The notes beneath the pieces are model-generated. The model saw only the letters and a list, made by a program, of their open reading frames with translations, was not told the DNA's origin and ran no database searches. A stretch of DNA of 64,000 nt, taken from contig JAGIAH010000015.1 in the NCBI GenBank assembly GCA_017744915.1, positions 1 to 64,000 of the forward strand. The letters are read 5' to 3'. A program made the translations under genes and the position numbers. Position 1 is the stretch's first letter. Every line of letters starts with the position of its first letter. Source of the DNA: Agrobacterium tumefaciens (GTDB taxonomy: Bacteria > Pseudomonadota > Alphaproteobacteria > Rhizobiales > Rhizobiaceae). This document shows, piece after piece, positions 63,371-64,000 of this stretch.

Positions 63371-64000
63371 CGGCTGGCCTCCTGCGAGATACGGCGGGTA
63401 ATGCGGAAATAGAAGAAGGTGAAGATCGACAGGAAGATGCAGATGAGCACTGCGCGCGCGGCACCTTCACCATATTTGTAAGCGCCGATCGCCGTCTTGT
63501 AGGTGTCGATGATCATCGTTGTGGTTTCGCCGTTCGGACCGCCACGCGTGAGAATCCAGATGATATCGAAGGAATTGAACGTCGAAATCAGTGACAGGAC
63601 CGACATGGTGATCATGGCCGGTAGCATCAGCGGCAGCGTGATGCGGCGGAAGCGATAGGCACGGCTGGCGCCGTCCGTCCATGCCGCCTCGTAGAGGTCC
63701 TGCGGAATGGACTGGATCGCTGCCAGCAGATAAAGCGTCACCATCGGCACGCCGATCCACACATCGGTGACGATCGTCGCCCAGAAGGCTGTTCTGCCAT
63801 AGGCAAGGAAAGCCACCGGACCATCCACCAGGCCAAGATTCTGCAGTACCCCGGAAATCATGCCGAACTGGCCATTATACATCCAGCCCCACATGAAGAT
63901 GCCGATAGCCATCGGCACGATCCATGGCGGCATGGTCAGGATGCGAAACACTGCACGGCCGGGCACGGCAGAATTCAGCAGCACCGCGCCAAATGTGCCG
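63367..64000 (-). CDS. Carbohydrate ABC importer permease 1 (MalF type), 5' end cut by the window
   Basis: The gene runs past the right edge; about 211 residues are present, beginning in GTFGAVLLNSAVPGRAVFRI. EAA loop: DLYEAAWTDGASRAYRFRRI. The C-terminus FFYFRITRRISQEASR is complete. It is a MalF/UgpA-like partner of permease 2 and the upstream gene of the importer within the window. Confidence 0.9.
   Translation of the reverse strand, partial: GTFGAVLLNSAVPGRAVFRILTMPPWIVPMAIGIFMWGWMYNGQFGMISGVLQNLGLVDGPVAFLAYGRTAFWATIVTDVWIGVPMVTLYLLAAIQSIPQDLYEAAWTDGASRAYRFRRITLPLMLPAMITMSVLSLISTFNSFDIIWILTRGGPNGETTTMIIDTYKTAIGAYKYGEGAARAVLICIFLSIFTFFYFRITRRISQEASR

Overview
The window looks like chromosomal DNA of an Agrobacterium/Rhizobium-group alphaproteobacterium (Rhizobiaceae). 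The clearest markers are a near-match to the A. tumefaciens AmeR repressor with its ameABC efflux genes, a TPP-riboswitch-led thiCOSG operon, a RIME-like rhizobial intergenic repeat, and the amino acid:[carrier protein] ligase operon known from A. tumefaciens. Base composition is evenly GC-rich and genes are tightly packed with many ATGA/GTGA overlaps. I found no tRNA, rRNA, CRISPR array, insertion sequence or phage gene. Gene identities come from reading the translations and from remembered families; no database search was run.

Layout. 1-8110: purC (long form), ameR and the tripartite RND pump ameABC, closed by two strong hairpin terminators. 8128-11109: efp, epmA and epmB, a complete EF-P beta-lysylation set. 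11110-14660: a small-ORF region, a stand-alone Lrp/AsnC ligand-binding protein, and a LysR regulator divergent from an FAD amine oxidase. 14700-17800: molybdate uptake modABC behind two ModE-like operators, with a short ModE regulator convergent to it. 17798-22862: a NylC-like P1 peptidase and the thiamin operon thiC-thiO-thiS-thiG (no thiE) under a TPP riboswitch.

23051-30693 is the most interesting accessory locus. A carrier protein, an acyl-CoA-dehydrogenase-like flavoprotein without the usual catalytic Glu, an aminoacyl-tRNA-synthetase-like amino acid:[carrier protein] ligase, a DUF1839 protein that looks like a Cys-dependent acyltransferase, and a GH2 glycosidase-like protein form one operon. 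A convergent gene encodes a tandem alpha/beta hydrolase with a Cys nucleophile. Loading of the carrier protein has been reported for homologues; the later steps and the product are unknown to me, and the pathway proposed here is inference.

30972-37201 is a second unusual locus: an exporter-like ABC protein whose nucleotide-binding motifs are all degenerate, then a cyclic-nucleotide-binding protein, a metallo-beta-lactamase-fold hydrolase, and a membrane adenylate cyclase with a His-rich (possibly heme b) membrane domain and a 2Fe-2S ferredoxin domain. I read it as a redox-linked cAMP signalling cassette.

37234-51873: surface-polysaccharide genes (methyltransferase-like protein, nucleotide-sugar dehydrogenase, glycosyltransferases, deacetylase), a peptide-type ABC importer, and a three-gene glycosyltransferase operon with two MurG-like paralogues around a GT4 enzyme. 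51839-64000: cutC, a SetA-like MFS exporter, an M81 metallopeptidase, a GH20 beta-N-acetylhexosaminidase, an SDR dehydrogenase, an RpiR regulator with two palindromic operators nearby, an NTF2-like protein, and a carbohydrate ABC importer running off the right edge. The last group suggests uptake and breakdown of amino-sugar oligosaccharides.
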